This document shows, in pieces, positions 1 through 9,258 of a stretch of DNA of 64,000 nucleotides (position 1 is its first letter; every line of letters starts with the position of its first letter). The notes beneath the pieces were generated by a model. The model was not told the DNA's origin. It made no database searches and saw nothing but the letters and a program-made list of their open reading frames with translations. The DNA is taken from the NCBI GenBank assembly GCA_963824105.1, contig CAWGNN010000007.1, positions 1-64,000 on the forward strand, read 5' to 3'. The position numbers and the translations under genes were made by a program. This DNA comes from CAWDVB01 sp963824105. Lineage in GTDB: Bacteria; Actinomycetota; Actinomycetes; Propionibacteriales; Nocardioidaceae.

Positions 1-42
1 CAACTCCTCAAAGAATCGCCGCACGACTTCCTTGTTCGACAT
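1..42 (-). CDS. SnoaL/NTF2-like protein, N-terminal 14 codons (cut by window edge)
   Basis: An ATG at 42-40 opens a minus-strand frame that runs off the left edge and reads MSNKEVVRRFFEEL. This start is typical of SnoaL-like and ester-cyclase proteins, small alpha+beta-barrel enzymes or binding proteins. Only 14 residues are visible, so no active-site residue can be judged. The upstream Shine-Dalgarno is weak (GAG about 15 nt away). Another SnoaL-like gene lies at 2065-2517, so the fold may occur twice in this catabolic neighbourhood. Confidence 0.45.
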   Translation of the reverse strand, partial: MSNKEVVRRFFEEL

Positions 43-56
43 GGTGGCTGCTGCTC

Positions 57-299
57 TCAAGCGTCCGGTTCCGCCGACACTGCGGGGCCGGCGAAAGCCG
101 CCAGACTCGCGTCGTGGGGGATGTTCAACTCGAGCACCATAACCGTGATGACAGCGGCCAGCATCCCGTCGGTCAGGCCGAGGGCCGCGAGATGTCGCTC
201 CAGGCGGAGGACTGTAGTTCGAAGGACGCGCACAAGCAGACTCCCGATGTCCTCGGGACGACGGCGCAACAGGGAAGCCTGACAACCCCTGCTTGGCAT
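57..299 (-). pseudogene. TMEM175-like (DUF1211) N-terminal remnant
   Basis: An 80-codon frame contains DGMLAAVITVMVLEL followed by IPHDASLAAF, the first transmembrane helix and loop of TMEM175-family potassium channel proteins. The same segment occurs at 57480-57589 (DGVLAIIITIMVLELKVPHD), itself a broken gene. Here the frame stops right after helix 1, and the upstream residues do not look like a normal N-terminus. The family is about 200 residues long, so most of the gene is missing. I read it as a decayed fragment; a small expressed peptide is not excluded. Confidence 0.45.
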
Positions 300-307
300 A
301 GACCCCT

Positions 308-1720
308 TTAGTCCCCTTGGCTCATCGCTCGGGCCTTCAATTCGAACATCTTGCCCGGATTCATCAGTCCGTCGGGGTCGAATACACGTTTGATCTCGCG
401 CATCAGGTCCACCACGTCATCGCCATGCTCGGCGACGAGGTACGGCCTCTTCGCAATACCGATGCCGTGCTCAGCTGTGCAGGTCCCGCCGAGTTCCAGG
501 GCCAAGAGTGTCAGCGCGTCGCGATAACGAGCGACCGCCTCGATCTGCTCTTCAACATATGCCACGACCGTGTGCACGTTCCCATCCGCAACATGGCCAA
601 AAACTGCCGCATCGAGCCCGTGCTCCTTGAGCAGCGACTGCGCGCCGACAACGAGTTCGACAACCCTTGACAACGGGACTCCGGAGTCTGTCGAAATGTA
701 GGTCCGGTTTGGAAACTCCGCGATCAGCGCGTACCAGATCTGATGACGAGCCCGCCACTGTTGCCGCAACTGGTCGGCGGTGGTGGCCACCTGAACGTCC
801 AGCGCGCCAGCATCCTCGAGAATCTCGGTGACAGCGTCCGCCTCGATCTGCAAGCCCTCAGCTGTGCTCGAGTGAAACTCCAGGAACAGCGCAGGCCGAG
901 CGGGAAGATCAAGTTCGAGGTAGCGACTGACCGCGCGTATCGCGACCGCGTCGACGAGTTCCAGTCGCGCGACAGGAAGGGCCGACTGCATCACCCGATA
1001 GGCTGCCTCGGCCGCCTCTTCGACTCCCCCGAAGAATACCCGCATTCCGTAGACATGTTCTGGTCTCGGGTAGACCTTCAATGTGAGCTCGGTGATCACG
1101 CCAAGCGTCCCCCCCGAGCCAATGACTAAGTCTTTCAAAGCGTAGCCACTGCTCGTCTTCCGGACCGGTCGACCGAGTCTTAGCAGCCTCCCATCAGGCA
1201 CTGCGAGTTCAAGGGCCAGCACGTTCGCGCGCATACCGCCATACCTGACAGTGGTGGTCCCCGAAGCGTTGGTCGAAGCCATGCCGCCCAACGTCGCGTC
1301 GGCTCCGGGGTCGACCGGGAAGAACACCCCAGAGTCGCGCAGGTAGTCATCCAACTGCATCCGGGTCACGCCTGGTTCGACCGTCACGGTCATGTCTGCG
1401 ACCGAATGACCGATGATGCTGTTCATGCCGGAGAGATCAAGAGTCAGTTCGTCACCGTGAGGTACGACCTGACCGTCTGCGCTCGTTCCAGCTCCCCAGG
1501 GAATGACGGGAGTCGCGGTCCGCACGGCATGACGTAGTGCAGCGAGAACGTCATCCTTCGTCTGGGCGAAGACAACCCCGATCGGCTGAACGATTTCCGA
1601 ACTGTTCTCGTCGCGACCGTGCGCATCCAGGTCTGCCTGCCTGCGACTGATCTCAAGGGTCGGCTTCGGGTTAGTACCAGGCGATGACACACGACCTCCG
1701 ACGATTCCCGAGTCAGCCAT
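308..1720 (-). CDS. FAD-linked D-2-hydroxyacid (D-lactate/glycolate type) dehydrogenase
   Basis: This 470-residue protein has the FAD_binding_4 (PCMH) fold followed by the FAD-oxidase C domain. Visible marks are PWGAGTSADGQ near residue 75, the FAD region GGMASTNASGTTTVRYGG near 145, and the C-terminal HGIGIAKRPYL near 418 that is typical of GlcD and cytochrome-type D-lactate dehydrogenases. It should oxidise a D-2-hydroxy acid to the 2-oxo acid and pass electrons to the respiratory chain. Full family length. A shared palindromic operator lies about 37 nt upstream (1757-1771), linking it to the mutase regulon proposed here. The substrate cannot be told from sequence. Confidence 0.85.
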   Translation of the reverse strand: MADSGIVGGRVSSPGTNPKPTLEISRRQADLDAHGRDENSSEIVQPIGVVFAQTKDDVLAALRHAVRTATPVIPWGAGTSADGQVVPHGDELTLDLSGMNSIIGHSVADMTVTVEPGVTRMQLDDYLRDSGVFFPVDPGADATLGGMASTNASGTTTVRYGGMRANVLALELAVPDGRLLRLGRPVRKTSSGYALKDLVIGSGGTLGVITELTLKVYPRPEHVYGMRVFFGGVEEAAEAAYRVMQSALPVARLELVDAVAIRAVSRYLELDLPARPALFLEFHSSTAEGLQIEADAVTEILEDAGALDVQVATTADQLRQQWRARHQIWYALIAEFPNRTYISTDSGVPLSRVVELVVGAQSLLKEHGLDAAVFGHVADGNVHTVVAYVEEQIEAVARYRDALTLLALELGGTCTAEHGIGIAKRPYLVAEHGDDVVDLMREIKRVFDPDGLMNPGKMFELKARAMSQGD

Positions 1721-1756
1721 GGGATCCCATCGGTTTCGAATGGCTCACACCGTAGC

Positions 1757-1771
1757 TGACCGTTCATTTGG
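1757..1771. promoter_or_regulatory. Operator-like imperfect palindrome, site A
   Basis: On the minus strand this reads CCAAATGAACGGTCA, one of seven related sites in the window (core CCAAAC-N4-GGTTG). It sits just upstream of the hydroxyacid dehydrogenase start at 1720. In sites A, C, D and E the core is followed on the same strand by a conserved CTACG tail. Confidence 0.45.
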
Positions 1772-2064
1772 TTACAGCCAAGGGTGGCCTACTCCCCTGA
1801 CCGTGTCAATCAGTCATCCGACGAGCATCACGGGGGGTCCACCCCAAGTCTGCTTGACCTGTTTCCCCCACCAGACCAGCGTGATCCGGCGGGCACGAAA
1901 CTCAGGAGGGTGGGGACCAGGCACCGACGGAGCCCTCAGTCTGGCCCTCGACTCACCGCTAGATCTGGATAACCAAACCCTGGGTCAGATCAAGGTGCTA
2001 ACCGAACTCTGGGTCAAAAGCTGGGCAGACCACGCCCCAGGAGCCAGGAGCTCAGCGTCTGCCC
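1772..2064. other. Non-coding stretch with two insertion-end-like repeats
   Basis: No convincing gene is seen between the dehydrogenase and the SnoaL-like gene (1721-2064). Two similar segments lie in tandem: AACCAAACCCTGGGTCA (about 1971-1987) and AACCGAACTCTGGGTCA (about 2000-2016). They resemble the right end of the insertion sequence at 51947-53238 (CAACCAAACCCTGGGCA), so this may be a scar of a related element. Short frames here match nothing I recognise. Confidence 0.3.
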
Positions 2065-2517
2065 TCAACCATCTGTAGGGATGAGTTGATCGACGTGCTG
2101 GCTCTCGGAGCGCTGGGCGTAGGCCTCGTGCGACCAGTCGAAGTGGATCCGTTTGGCCGACCAGCGCCACACACCGTCCTCACACCTCACGGCAGTGTCG
2201 ACGTAGTGCCCGAACGACATCGTCTCGGCGTCCTTGGTCCGCAGCAGGACGAAGTAGCCACGGGAGGCCGCGGTGTCCCCGTCGACTGAGTCGATGAGCA
2301 CGTTCATGATCTGGTGCCGGTTGCGACTCTCTGCCGAGGCATCGATCAAGACGGCGATCTGCTCGCGCCCCACGAAGTCGCCACGGTCGCTGAGCGAGAA
2401 GAGCCCGTCCTCGGTGAAGCAGTCCAGCAGATCCGCGGTAGTGCCGTAGTCGAGCGCGAAGCAGTAGCGCGCGTAAAGGTTGCGCAGCATAGCGTGGTCG
2501 AGTGCCAGGTCGGTCAT
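2065..2517 (-). CDS. SnoaL-like (NTF2-fold) protein
   Basis: The 150-residue product starting MTDLALDHAML is a SnoaL_4-type protein: an N-terminal helix with RYCFALDYGT, then DLLDCFTEDGLF and the beta-barrel. Relatives act as small dehydratases, cyclases or the small subunit partners of ring oxygenases, so the precise role is open. I chose the ATG at 2517 over an upstream in-frame one because AAAGG precedes it and the SnoaL homology begins directly after it. It follows the permease gene by 38 nt on the same strand and is probably its last co-transcribed gene. Confidence 0.75.
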   Translation of the reverse strand: MTDLALDHAMLRNLYARYCFALDYGTTADLLDCFTEDGLFSLSDRGDFVGREQIAVLIDASAESRNRHQIMNVLIDSVDGDTAASRGYFVLLRTKDAETMSFGHYVDTAVRCEDGVWRWSAKRIHFDWSHEAYAQRSESQHVDQLIPTDG

Positions 2518-2555
2518 GACGCGCCTTTCGTTGTGTTCCGTTGGGGGCGGTGCGC

Positions 2556-3500
2556 TCAGGATTTGCGCATCCGCGGGTCGAGGTAGCGGTAGACCATGTC
2601 CACCAAGACGTTCACCGCGATCGCCATGCATCCGATCATGAGCGTCGCGGCCTGAATGACGGCGTAGTCACGCTGTCGGATGCCGTCGTAGATGAGCTTG
2701 CCCATGCCCGGGATGGAGAAGACGACCTCGATCACTACGACGCCACCGATCACCGCCACGAACTGGAGGCCGGCCGTTGTGATGATCGGGATCATGGAGG
2801 GCCTCAGCACGTGACGCGCCAGCATCCGACGGCCGGCGACCCCCTTGCTGCGGGCGGTGCGCACAAAGTCCTGCTGGAGGGTCTCCGAAACCGACGTCCT
2901 GGTCAGCCGGGTCAGCAACCCGATGAGGCCCAGTGAAAGGGCCACCACGGGCAGCACAATGTGACGCGCCCACGGGCCGACGCCGCTGGACAGCGGCTCG
3001 TACCCGAAGGTGGCCAGCCCTGCCCGCCGCGCGACGAAGGCCAGCAGGAGCAACCCGACCACGAAGTCGGGCAGGCTTGTGCCGATGAGGGCGACGCCGG
3101 AGGCCGCCTTGTCGGCCGCCTTCCCGCGGCGCAGCGCGGCAATAGTGCCCAGGCCCACGGCCACCACGACGCTGAGCAGGACGGCGAGGATCGAGATCTG
3201 CAGCGAAGGCACCATCTTGTCGGCGAGCGCCGTGGTGACGGGCTGCTTCGTGACAGCGGTCGTGCCGAGGTCACCCCGGAGCACATGCTCGAGCCAGCGC
3301 AAGTACTGCTCCGGCAAGGGCTTGTCGAGGCCGTACTCCGCGGCGATGGCCGCCTTGGTCTGATCACTGGCACCTTCGACACCGGTCAGGCTCGTGGTCA
3401 CGTCGCCGGGCATCATCCGCACCAGGAGGAAGGTGGCGATGGTCAGCAGGACCAGTGCCGCAAGGGCACTGAGGAGGCGACCGAGGGCGAAGCGCAGCAT
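2556..3500 (-). CDS. Dipeptide/oligopeptide-type ABC transporter permease (DppB-like)
   Basis: A 314-residue integral membrane protein with the DppB/OppB layout: N-terminal helix (about 10-30), large periplasmic loop, then five helices. The cytoplasmic EAA loop VAGRRMLARHVLRPSMIPI near residue 220 would contact the ATPase. It is the fourth gene of the minus-strand operon that runs from the binding protein (6515-8086) through a DppC-like permease and a fused ATPase. Its ATG overlaps the end of the ATPase gene by one base, which suggests translational coupling. Members of this family import peptides, nickel, opines or other small solutes; the cargo is unknown. Confidence 0.88.
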   Translation of the reverse strand: MLRFALGRLLSALAALVLLTIATFLLVRMMPGDVTTSLTGVEGASDQTKAAIAAEYGLDKPLPEQYLRWLEHVLRGDLGTTAVTKQPVTTALADKMVPSLQISILAVLLSVVVAVGLGTIAALRRGKAADKAASGVALIGTSLPDFVVGLLLLAFVARRAGLATFGYEPLSSGVGPWARHIVLPVVALSLGLIGLLTRLTRTSVSETLQQDFVRTARSKGVAGRRMLARHVLRPSMIPIITTAGLQFVAVIGGVVVIEVVFSIPGMGKLIYDGIRQRDYAVIQAATLMIGCMAIAVNVLVDMVYRYLDPRMRKS

Positions 3501-5603
3501 CAGAGGATCTCCTCAGCGAGCTCGCGGTTCGGCTGGCTGCCCACGAAATGGCAGGCCACCGGCTGCCGGGCGGAGAGGTCGAGCACCGGTGGCTCGGTGA
3601 CGCACCCCGTGCGTTCAGCGTTGGCTGCGGGTCCTACCGGGCAGCGTGTGTGGAAACCGCAGCCGCTGGGCGGTGACGCCGGGCTCGGGGGATCGCCCAG
3701 CAGCACGATCCGGCTCCGGCTCCGCTCCACGACAGGGTCGGGGATCGGGGCGGCCGACTTGAGCGCCATCGAGTACGGGTGGAGGGGCTCCTGGAGCACC
3801 GCCCGCGCCGGACCAGACTCCACGATCCGGCCGAGGTACATGACAGCCACCGAGTGGCACAGTTCGCGGACGATCCCCAAGTCGTGGGCGATGAACACGA
3901 TGCCGATGCCGGTCTCTTCCTGGATCTCGGCGAGCAGGTTGAGGATCTGGCCCTGAATAGAGACGTCGAGGCTCGAGACGGCCTCGTCGGCAACGATCAT
4001 CCGGGGCTTCACGCACAGCGCTCGAGCGATGGCGACGCGCTGGCACTGGCCCCCCGAAAGGGAGGTGGGGTAGCGGTGCAGGTACCCCTTCGACAACCCG
4101 ACCCGGTCCAGCATCTCCGCGGCGAGCTGGTCGAGGTTCTTCGTTGCACCTCCCGCACGCAGCGCGATGCGCAAGGTCTTGCCGATCGTGAAGCTTGCGG
4201 TTGAGCGAGCTGCGCGGCTCCTGGTAGATCATCTGTGCGTGTTGGCGGAAGCTCCTCAGGCGGGCTCCACGCAGGCTGGAGACGACCTCGTCGTCGAACC
4301 GCATCTCGCCCTCGGTCGGCGCTTCCATGCCCACCAAGAGACGGCCCAGGGTGGTCTTGCCGGCTCCGGACTCCCCCACCAGGCCGAGGCACTCGCCGGC
4401 CCTCAGAGTCAGGTCGACACCCGCGAGCACGCGCACGGGCCTTCGGCCGCCGAACAGCCGCGACCGCTTGCCGTACTCCTTGGTCACTCCGGTCGCCTCG
4501 AGGATCGTCGGCGCGACCTGTGTCTGGGCATCCACCGGTAGTGGCCGCTCGATCACTGACAGCGTCTTGGTGCCGGTGGGCACCGGCTCCGCCGGATTGA
4601 TGCACGCCGCCTGGTGCTCGGCGTCGGCACCGATCTGCTCGAGCTCGGGTCGGCGCCTGGTGCACTCCAGGATCCGGCCGTCGCAGCGATCGGCGAAGGC
4701 ACAGCGGTGCTCGGGGGCGTAGTCCTCCGGCGGCTGGCCGGGGATGAAGCTGAAACGGCCGGGGGGACGTGCGCCATACCCGGGCGTCGCCTGCAGCAGG
4801 GCCTTGGTGTAGCGGTGCTTGGGGTCGGCAAAGACGGCTTGCGTGGGCCCTTGCTCCACAATCCGACCCGCGTAGAGGACCAGCACCCGGTTGCACATGC
4901 CGGCGATGACACCCAGGTCGTGGCTGATGAGCAACGTCGAGGTGCCACCTGCCGAGGACAGGCTCCGGATCAGCTCCAGCACCTGTGCCTGGATCGTCAC
5001 GTCAAGCGCCGTGGTGGGCTCGTCGGCGACGAGCAGCCGAGGGCTCATGGCGACCGCGATTGCGGTCATGACCCGTTGCCGCATACCACCCGAGAGCTCG
5101 TGCGGATAGGCGTCGATCCGCGCCTCGGGGTCGGCGATCCCGACTTTGGAGAGCAGCTTGAGCACCTCGGCCTTGACCGCAGGGTGGCCACCATGGGCCT
5201 CGAAGACCTCCTCGATCTGCTGGCCGACCTTGAGCACGGGATTGAGTGCACGCAGGGCGTCCTGGTAGATGATCCCGACGTCCTTGCCCCACAACCGCCG
5301 ACGCACCCTCTCCGGCGAGGAGACCAAGTCGTGGCCGAGGTAAGTGGCCGACCCGGTGGAGGCCAGCTGGCGCTCGTCGAGCAGGCCCAGCATGCCGAGA
5401 GCCGCGGTTGTCTTGCCGCAGCCGGACTCACCGACGATGCCCACGGTGTCCCCCGGCGCCACGTCGATGCTGAAGTCGGACACGATTGGGAGCCCGGTCT
5501 CCCGCTGGACGACGGTGAGGTTCCGTACCGAGAGAAGTGGCTCAGTGGCCGTGGGCAGGGCGAGGCCGTCGGCCCTGTCCTGCGCGCGTGCTGCTGGCCT
5601 CAC
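3500..5603 (-). pseudogene. Fused double ABC ATPase (DppD-DppF type), frameshifted
   Basis: Two nucleotide-binding domains are fused. Domain 1 has Walker A GESGCGKTT (about residue 57), signature LSGGMRQR and Walker B ADEPTTALD, then an oligo_HPY region. Domain 2 opens with Walker A GESGAGKTT and MIYQEPRSSLN, after which the frame breaks near 4191-4200. The expected continuation (SFTIGKTLRIALR, LSGGQCQR, ADEAVSSLD) is intact in the next frame down to 3500. Four bases stand where three are expected, and the total length (2104 nt) is one more than a multiple of three, consistent with a single-base insertion. All neighbours are intact, so this is either a recent inactivation or a sequencing error. 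Confidence 0.85.
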
Positions 5604-6511
5604 CGGCTGCTCGCTCGGATAGTCCGGCTCTGAGGGTCGAGGGTCTCCGCCATGGCATCTCCGACGAAATTGAGAGCGAGCACCATCACCGCCAGGACTG
5701 TCACCGGCAGGACTACCAGGACGGGTGCGATCAGCAACTGCTGCTGTGCCTCAGCGGCCATCAGCCCCCAGCTGGGGTGCGGCTGCTGCGTGCCGACCCC
5801 GAGGAAGCTCAGACTGGCCGCGATGATGATGGCGCGCGAGGCGATGAGGGTCCCTACGACCACCATCGGGCCGAGAGTGTTGGGCAGGATCTCCCGAACG
5901 AGGGTGCGCGCGCCCCGATGCCCCAGGCCCTGGCTGGCCAGCACATAGGGGGACGACTTCTCGGTCATGACCGCGGCCCGCATCACCCGGGCGGTCAGAG
6001 GCGTGAAGACCACGATGAGGGCGAAGACCGCCGTCCAGGTCCCGGGGCCGAGAATCGCCGCGAGGACCAGGCCGAGCAAGACCGGCGGGAAGGCGAGCAC
6101 CCCGTCGATGAAACGCGAGACCACCGCGTCCAGGACCCCCCCGACGTATCCGGCGGCGGCGCCGAGCGTGACACCGCACAGCAAGCTACCGGCCGCGACT
6201 GCCGAGCCGACTACCCAGGCCAACCCCGCGCCGTGGACCAGGCGCGAGTAGAGGTCCCTGCCGATCGCGTCGGTGCCCAGCAGGTGCCCCTTGTCGCCGA
6301 ACCCCAGCAATCGGTCCACCGGGATGGCGAGCTCGGGGTCGAACGAAGTGAACAGGCCCGGTACGACGGCCGCGATGAGGGTCACAAACAGCACCAGGAT
6401 CGCTATGCGAGTGATCCAGTTGCCCCTCCGCCAGTGGGAGAGACCACGCCACCGCGGGCGGGGCAGTGGCCCGCCCGCGGTGGCGACGTGCTCGTCAGAG
6501 CTCAACTGCAT
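5600..6511 (-). CDS. Dipeptide-type ABC transporter permease (DppC-like)
   Basis: A 303-residue membrane protein of the DppC/OppC class. It has an N-terminal OppC_N helix (WITRIAILVLFVTLIAAVV, about 32-50), the GTDAIGRDLYSRLVHG motif near residue 98 that is characteristic of this subunit, and the EAA loop ASQGLGHRGARTLVREILPN near 200. It pairs with the DppB-like permease at 2556-3500. The gene overlaps the start of the fused ATPase by 4 nt and begins 3 nt after the binding-protein stop, so the four genes form a tight operon. Confidence 0.88.
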   Translation of the reverse strand: MQLSSDEHVATAGGPLPRPRWRGLSHWRRGNWITRIAILVLFVTLIAAVVPGLFTSFDPELAIPVDRLLGFGDKGHLLGTDAIGRDLYSRLVHGAGLAWVVGSAVAAGSLLCGVTLGAAAGYVGGVLDAVVSRFIDGVLAFPPVLLGLVLAAILGPGTWTAVFALIVVFTPLTARVMRAAVMTEKSSPYVLASQGLGHRGARTLVREILPNTLGPMVVVGTLIASRAIIIAASLSFLGVGTQQPHPSWGLMAAEAQQQLLIAPVLVVLPVTVLAVMVLALNFVGDAMAETLDPQSRTIRASSR

Positions 6512-6514
6512 CTG

Positions 6515-8086
6515 TCAGCCGGTCTTCAGCCACGCCTCGGGCAGACCACCGTCGCGGTACACCACGTTGTAGGTGCCCTGCTGGTATCCCTGCAGACGAT
6601 TGCCCACGCCGACGAGGATGGTCGGGTTGACCGTGTAGTACACGGCGGCCTGCTCGTAGTTCATCTTCAGGATCTGCGCGTAAAGGTCACGACGCGTCGC
6701 CGTGTCGGCCTCGGACGCCGCCTGCTTGACCAGTTGGGTCAACGTGTCGTCCTTGAGCAGGCCGGCCAGCCCGTTGTTGGCGTTGTCCCCGGCCAGGTAG
6801 GCGTAGGGACGCGTCGGGTCGGTGATCAGGCCGATCCACAGGTAGGCCACGTCGAAGTCGCCCTTGTTCGTGGAGGTGACGAGGGTGGTGATGTCGACCT
6901 TGGTGATCTTGGGATCGAGCCCGATCTCCTTCCACGCCGATGCCACGATCTGCGCCTCCTGCTCCGAGCCGAGCGCATCCCAGACGATCATGTTCACGGG
7001 CGTACCCTCGGCGCCGGCTGCCTTGATCAGGCTCTTGGCCCCTTCGATGTCGGCGGTGACGGGGAAGTCACCCTTGACGAACCAGGGCGAGTCAGCGTCG
7101 AACGGCTGGTTGGTCGGCGTGGCGAACCCGCCCCAGCCGGCAGTGGCGATGTCCTGGCGCGAGACGGCCATGTCCATGGCCTGCCTCACTCGCACGTCGC
7201 TGAACGGGGCCTTGGTGGTGTTGATCGTGAAGAAGTTGCCACGGTTCTGCTTGTCAGCCTGCAACGTGAACGACCCGTCCTTCGAAGCCGCCGTGGCCTG
7301 GGCCGCGTCGAGGCCGAAAGCCATGTCGAGCTCACCGGAGCTGAGCGCCTGAAGCCGGGCGTTGTCATCGGGCAGGATCCGGACATCGATCTCCGCGATG
7401 TTCGGCGGCGTGCCCCGCCAGTAGTTCGGGTTTGCCTTCAGGACCAGGCGGTCGTTCGCGGCGTAGGAATCCCAGAGGTAGGGGCCGCTGCCGATGTGGT
7501 TGACCATCGTTGTGCCCTCGAAGTTCTTGGGCGATTCGATGCCAGCGCGGCCCTGGATCGCCAAGACCGAGAGGAAGGCGGCGTTGCGGGCGCCGAGATG
7601 GATCACGAGCGTCTTCGGGTCCGGGGTCTCCATCTTGGTGATCTGTGCGAAGAACGCCTGCTGGCTGGCACCCGAGTCGGGCTTGGCGATCTGCTCGTAG
7701 TTCCACACGATGTCCTGCGAGGTCACCGGGGACCCGTCGCTGAACGTGGCGTCGTCCAGCAGGAATGTGTAGGTGAGCCCGTCGTCACTGATCGTCCAGG
7801 ACTTCGCGATACCGGGCACGGGGTTGGCGGACTGGTCGACGCCGACGAGGGTCTCGTAGACGAGCGCTTCCCAGACGGATCCGGTCTCGCCGCGCACAGC
7901 GTGCGGCTCGAGCGAGTCGAAGTCCTCGGCGACCCCGACGTTCAGCGTGCCACCCACGGTGGGCGTACCCGCGTCGCTCGAGGCGCTCTGGGAGACCGTG
8001 CCGCTCCCGCTGCCGCCCCCGCAGCCAGCCAAGGCCAATGCTGCTACGACGCCCAAAGCCAGGCGTCGAATGCTTCGAGTAGCCAC
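6515..8086 (-). CDS. Solute-binding lipoprotein, SBP family 5 (peptide/nickel type)
   Basis: A 523-residue exported lipoprotein. The lipobox ALAGC places the acylated cysteine at residue 22, followed by a Gly/Ser linker and the SBP_bac_5 domain (GGTLNVGVAEDFDSLEPH; later FTINTTKAPFSDVRVRQA). It captures solute outside the cell for the DppBC-type permeases downstream. I chose the GTG at 8086 because AAGGAG lies 7 nt upstream and the signal peptide starts there; the upstream ATG at 8110 would add eight residues before the signal peptide. First gene of the operon, so its promoter should lie in 8087-8180. Confidence 0.88.
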   Translation of the reverse strand: MATRSIRRLALGVVAALALAGCGGGSGSGTVSQSASSDAGTPTVGGTLNVGVAEDFDSLEPHAVRGETGSVWEALVYETLVGVDQSANPVPGIAKSWTISDDGLTYTFLLDDATFSDGSPVTSQDIVWNYEQIAKPDSGASQQAFFAQITKMETPDPKTLVIHLGARNAAFLSVLAIQGRAGIESPKNFEGTTMVNHIGSGPYLWDSYAANDRLVLKANPNYWRGTPPNIAEIDVRILPDDNARLQALSSGELDMAFGLDAAQATAASKDGSFTLQADKQNRGNFFTINTTKAPFSDVRVRQAMDMAVSRQDIATAGWGGFATPTNQPFDADSPWFVKGDFPVTADIEGAKSLIKAAGAEGTPVNMIVWDALGSEQEAQIVASAWKEIGLDPKITKVDITTLVTSTNKGDFDVAYLWIGLITDPTRPYAYLAGDNANNGLAGLLKDDTLTQLVKQAASEADTATRRDLYAQILKMNYEQAAVYYTVNPTILVGVGNRLQGYQQGTYNVVYRDGGLPEAWLKTG

Positions 8087-8181
8087 TGTGTTCTCCTTCA
8101 GATCACCCACACCCGGGAAGGTGTGATTCCCGTCATACCCCCGCTTGTGCAGACAGTATTAAACAAACAGGCGGTTGGCTA

Positions 8182-8545
8182 GTGCTTAGAGATCACAAGT
8201 TGGGGTGGCACCTGGCCCGACCGGCCTCCGTGCAGGTAATGGGGCCGCGAGAACAGCTCGACCGGATCCAAGGGGATAGCGGTGCGCGCGACAGCGTCGC
8301 TCTTGCGGAACACTGTTCGACCCGTTCGGCATCGGAGGAGTGCGTCGCACGGAGCGTGCGCTGAGCGGTGAGCACCGATCGGCCGTTGCCGAGACCATGG
8401 CGCCCCGTGGCCGACAACCGTCGTACGGGTCACCCATCTGGTGGAGCTCCCGGACGTGATCCGCGGCCATGAGCACGTCAAGCTGAGCAACATCGAGATC
8501 TACCGTGAGCGCTTCGCCGGTCTGCGGTCGCGGCATGAGCCGCCA
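8182..8545 (+). pseudogene. Indolepyruvate ferredoxin oxidoreductase, C-terminal remnant
   Basis: Three short plus-strand stretches in different frames line up with the C-terminus of the large 2-oxoacid:ferredoxin oxidoreductases (IorA/B fusion type): LGWHLARPASVQVMGPREQL (from about 8203), then TLFDPFGIGGVRRTERALSG, then VELPDVIRGHEHVKLSNI ending near 8545. In intact members these follow in this order (HLHPPLLRAMG, DPFG..RRTERALIGEY, LPDxIRGYGHVK). At least two frame changes are needed, and nothing upstream survives because the ABC operon abuts it. Such enzymes turn 2-oxo acids into acyl-CoA, which fits the catabolic theme. Assignment rests on motif recall. Confidence 0.6.
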
Positions 8546-8548
8546 GCC

Positions 8549-9184
8549 TCAGGCCTCGCAGGTTGTAGGTCGACCCACGATCCGCATGGCCATGGCGGCG
8601 TAGTGCTGCCCCAGGTGCTCTGGAGTCCAAGCGCCGGGCTGGTACCAGCGGGCGACATCGACGCCGAGGGAGAGGAGAGCGACGGTGGTGAGATCCGGTT
8701 CCTCAATGGCGAAGGCGCCGGCCCTCATGCCGGCCTCGACGACCTCTCGGACCGCGTTGCGTGTTCGTCGACGTAGCTCGGCGATCATCTCGTAGTGATC
8801 TGGAGTCAGAGCGGACAGTTCGTACTGGACCACTCGCGCAATGGTGTGACGCCGCGCATGCCAGGCGGTGAACTCCCTCACGATCGCCTCGAGACGGGCG
8901 ACCGGCTCGGTCGCCGTCGCTGCTGCGGTCAGCACCACGTCGAGCGCCTCCTGGTGACCTTCCAGGGAGAGGTGGTAGAGGAGATCTTCCTTGCTCCGGT
9001 GATGGACATAGACGGAGCCGGGACTGATTCCCGCTCCTGCGGCGATCATCCGTGTGCTGGTGCCGTGGAAGCCACGGGCGGCGAAGGACTCCAAGGCTGA
9101 CTGCAGGATTCGCGCGCGCGTGGGGTCGGCGGTGACCCGGCGATCGACCCGAGCCGGGGGCTCTGGCTGCGTAGGTGGTGGCAC
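8549..9184 (-). CDS. TetR/AcrR-family transcriptional regulator
   Basis: This 211-residue protein has a TetR DNA-binding domain (ARILQSALESFAARGFHGTS, GISPGSVYVHHRSKEDLLYH, about residues 24-70) and an all-helical ligand domain. It is divergent from the acyl-CoA dehydrogenase at 9301; a 28-bp palindrome lies between them at 9259-9286. The usual inference is that it represses the acyl-CoA dehydrogenase-thiolase-SDR operon and itself, relieved by an acyl-CoA ligand. The GTG start at 9184 directly follows a GGGAGG tract, so the true start could be slightly further in. Confidence 0.85.
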   Translation of the reverse strand: MPPPTQPEPPARVDRRVTADPTRARILQSALESFAARGFHGTSTRMIAAGAGISPGSVYVHHRSKEDLLYHLSLEGHQEALDVVLTAAATATEPVARLEAIVREFTAWHARRHTIARVVQYELSALTPDHYEMIAELRRRTRNAVREVVEAGMRAGAFAIEEPDLTTVALLSLGVDVARWYQPGAWTPEHLGQHYAAMAMRIVGRPTTCEA

Positions 9185-9258
9185 CCTCCCGTCCTTTCCC
9201 GGTCGTCCATGTGAACCTCGCCAGGGCCTTGACTGCCCACGGTCACATCATGTTATCT

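Noticed and set aside
5537..8182. An 881-codon open frame on the plus strand
   Set aside because: It lies antisense to the ABC ATPase, permease and binding-protein genes, has repetitive Arg/Gly/Asp/His composition and no domain; it is a high-GC shadow frame.
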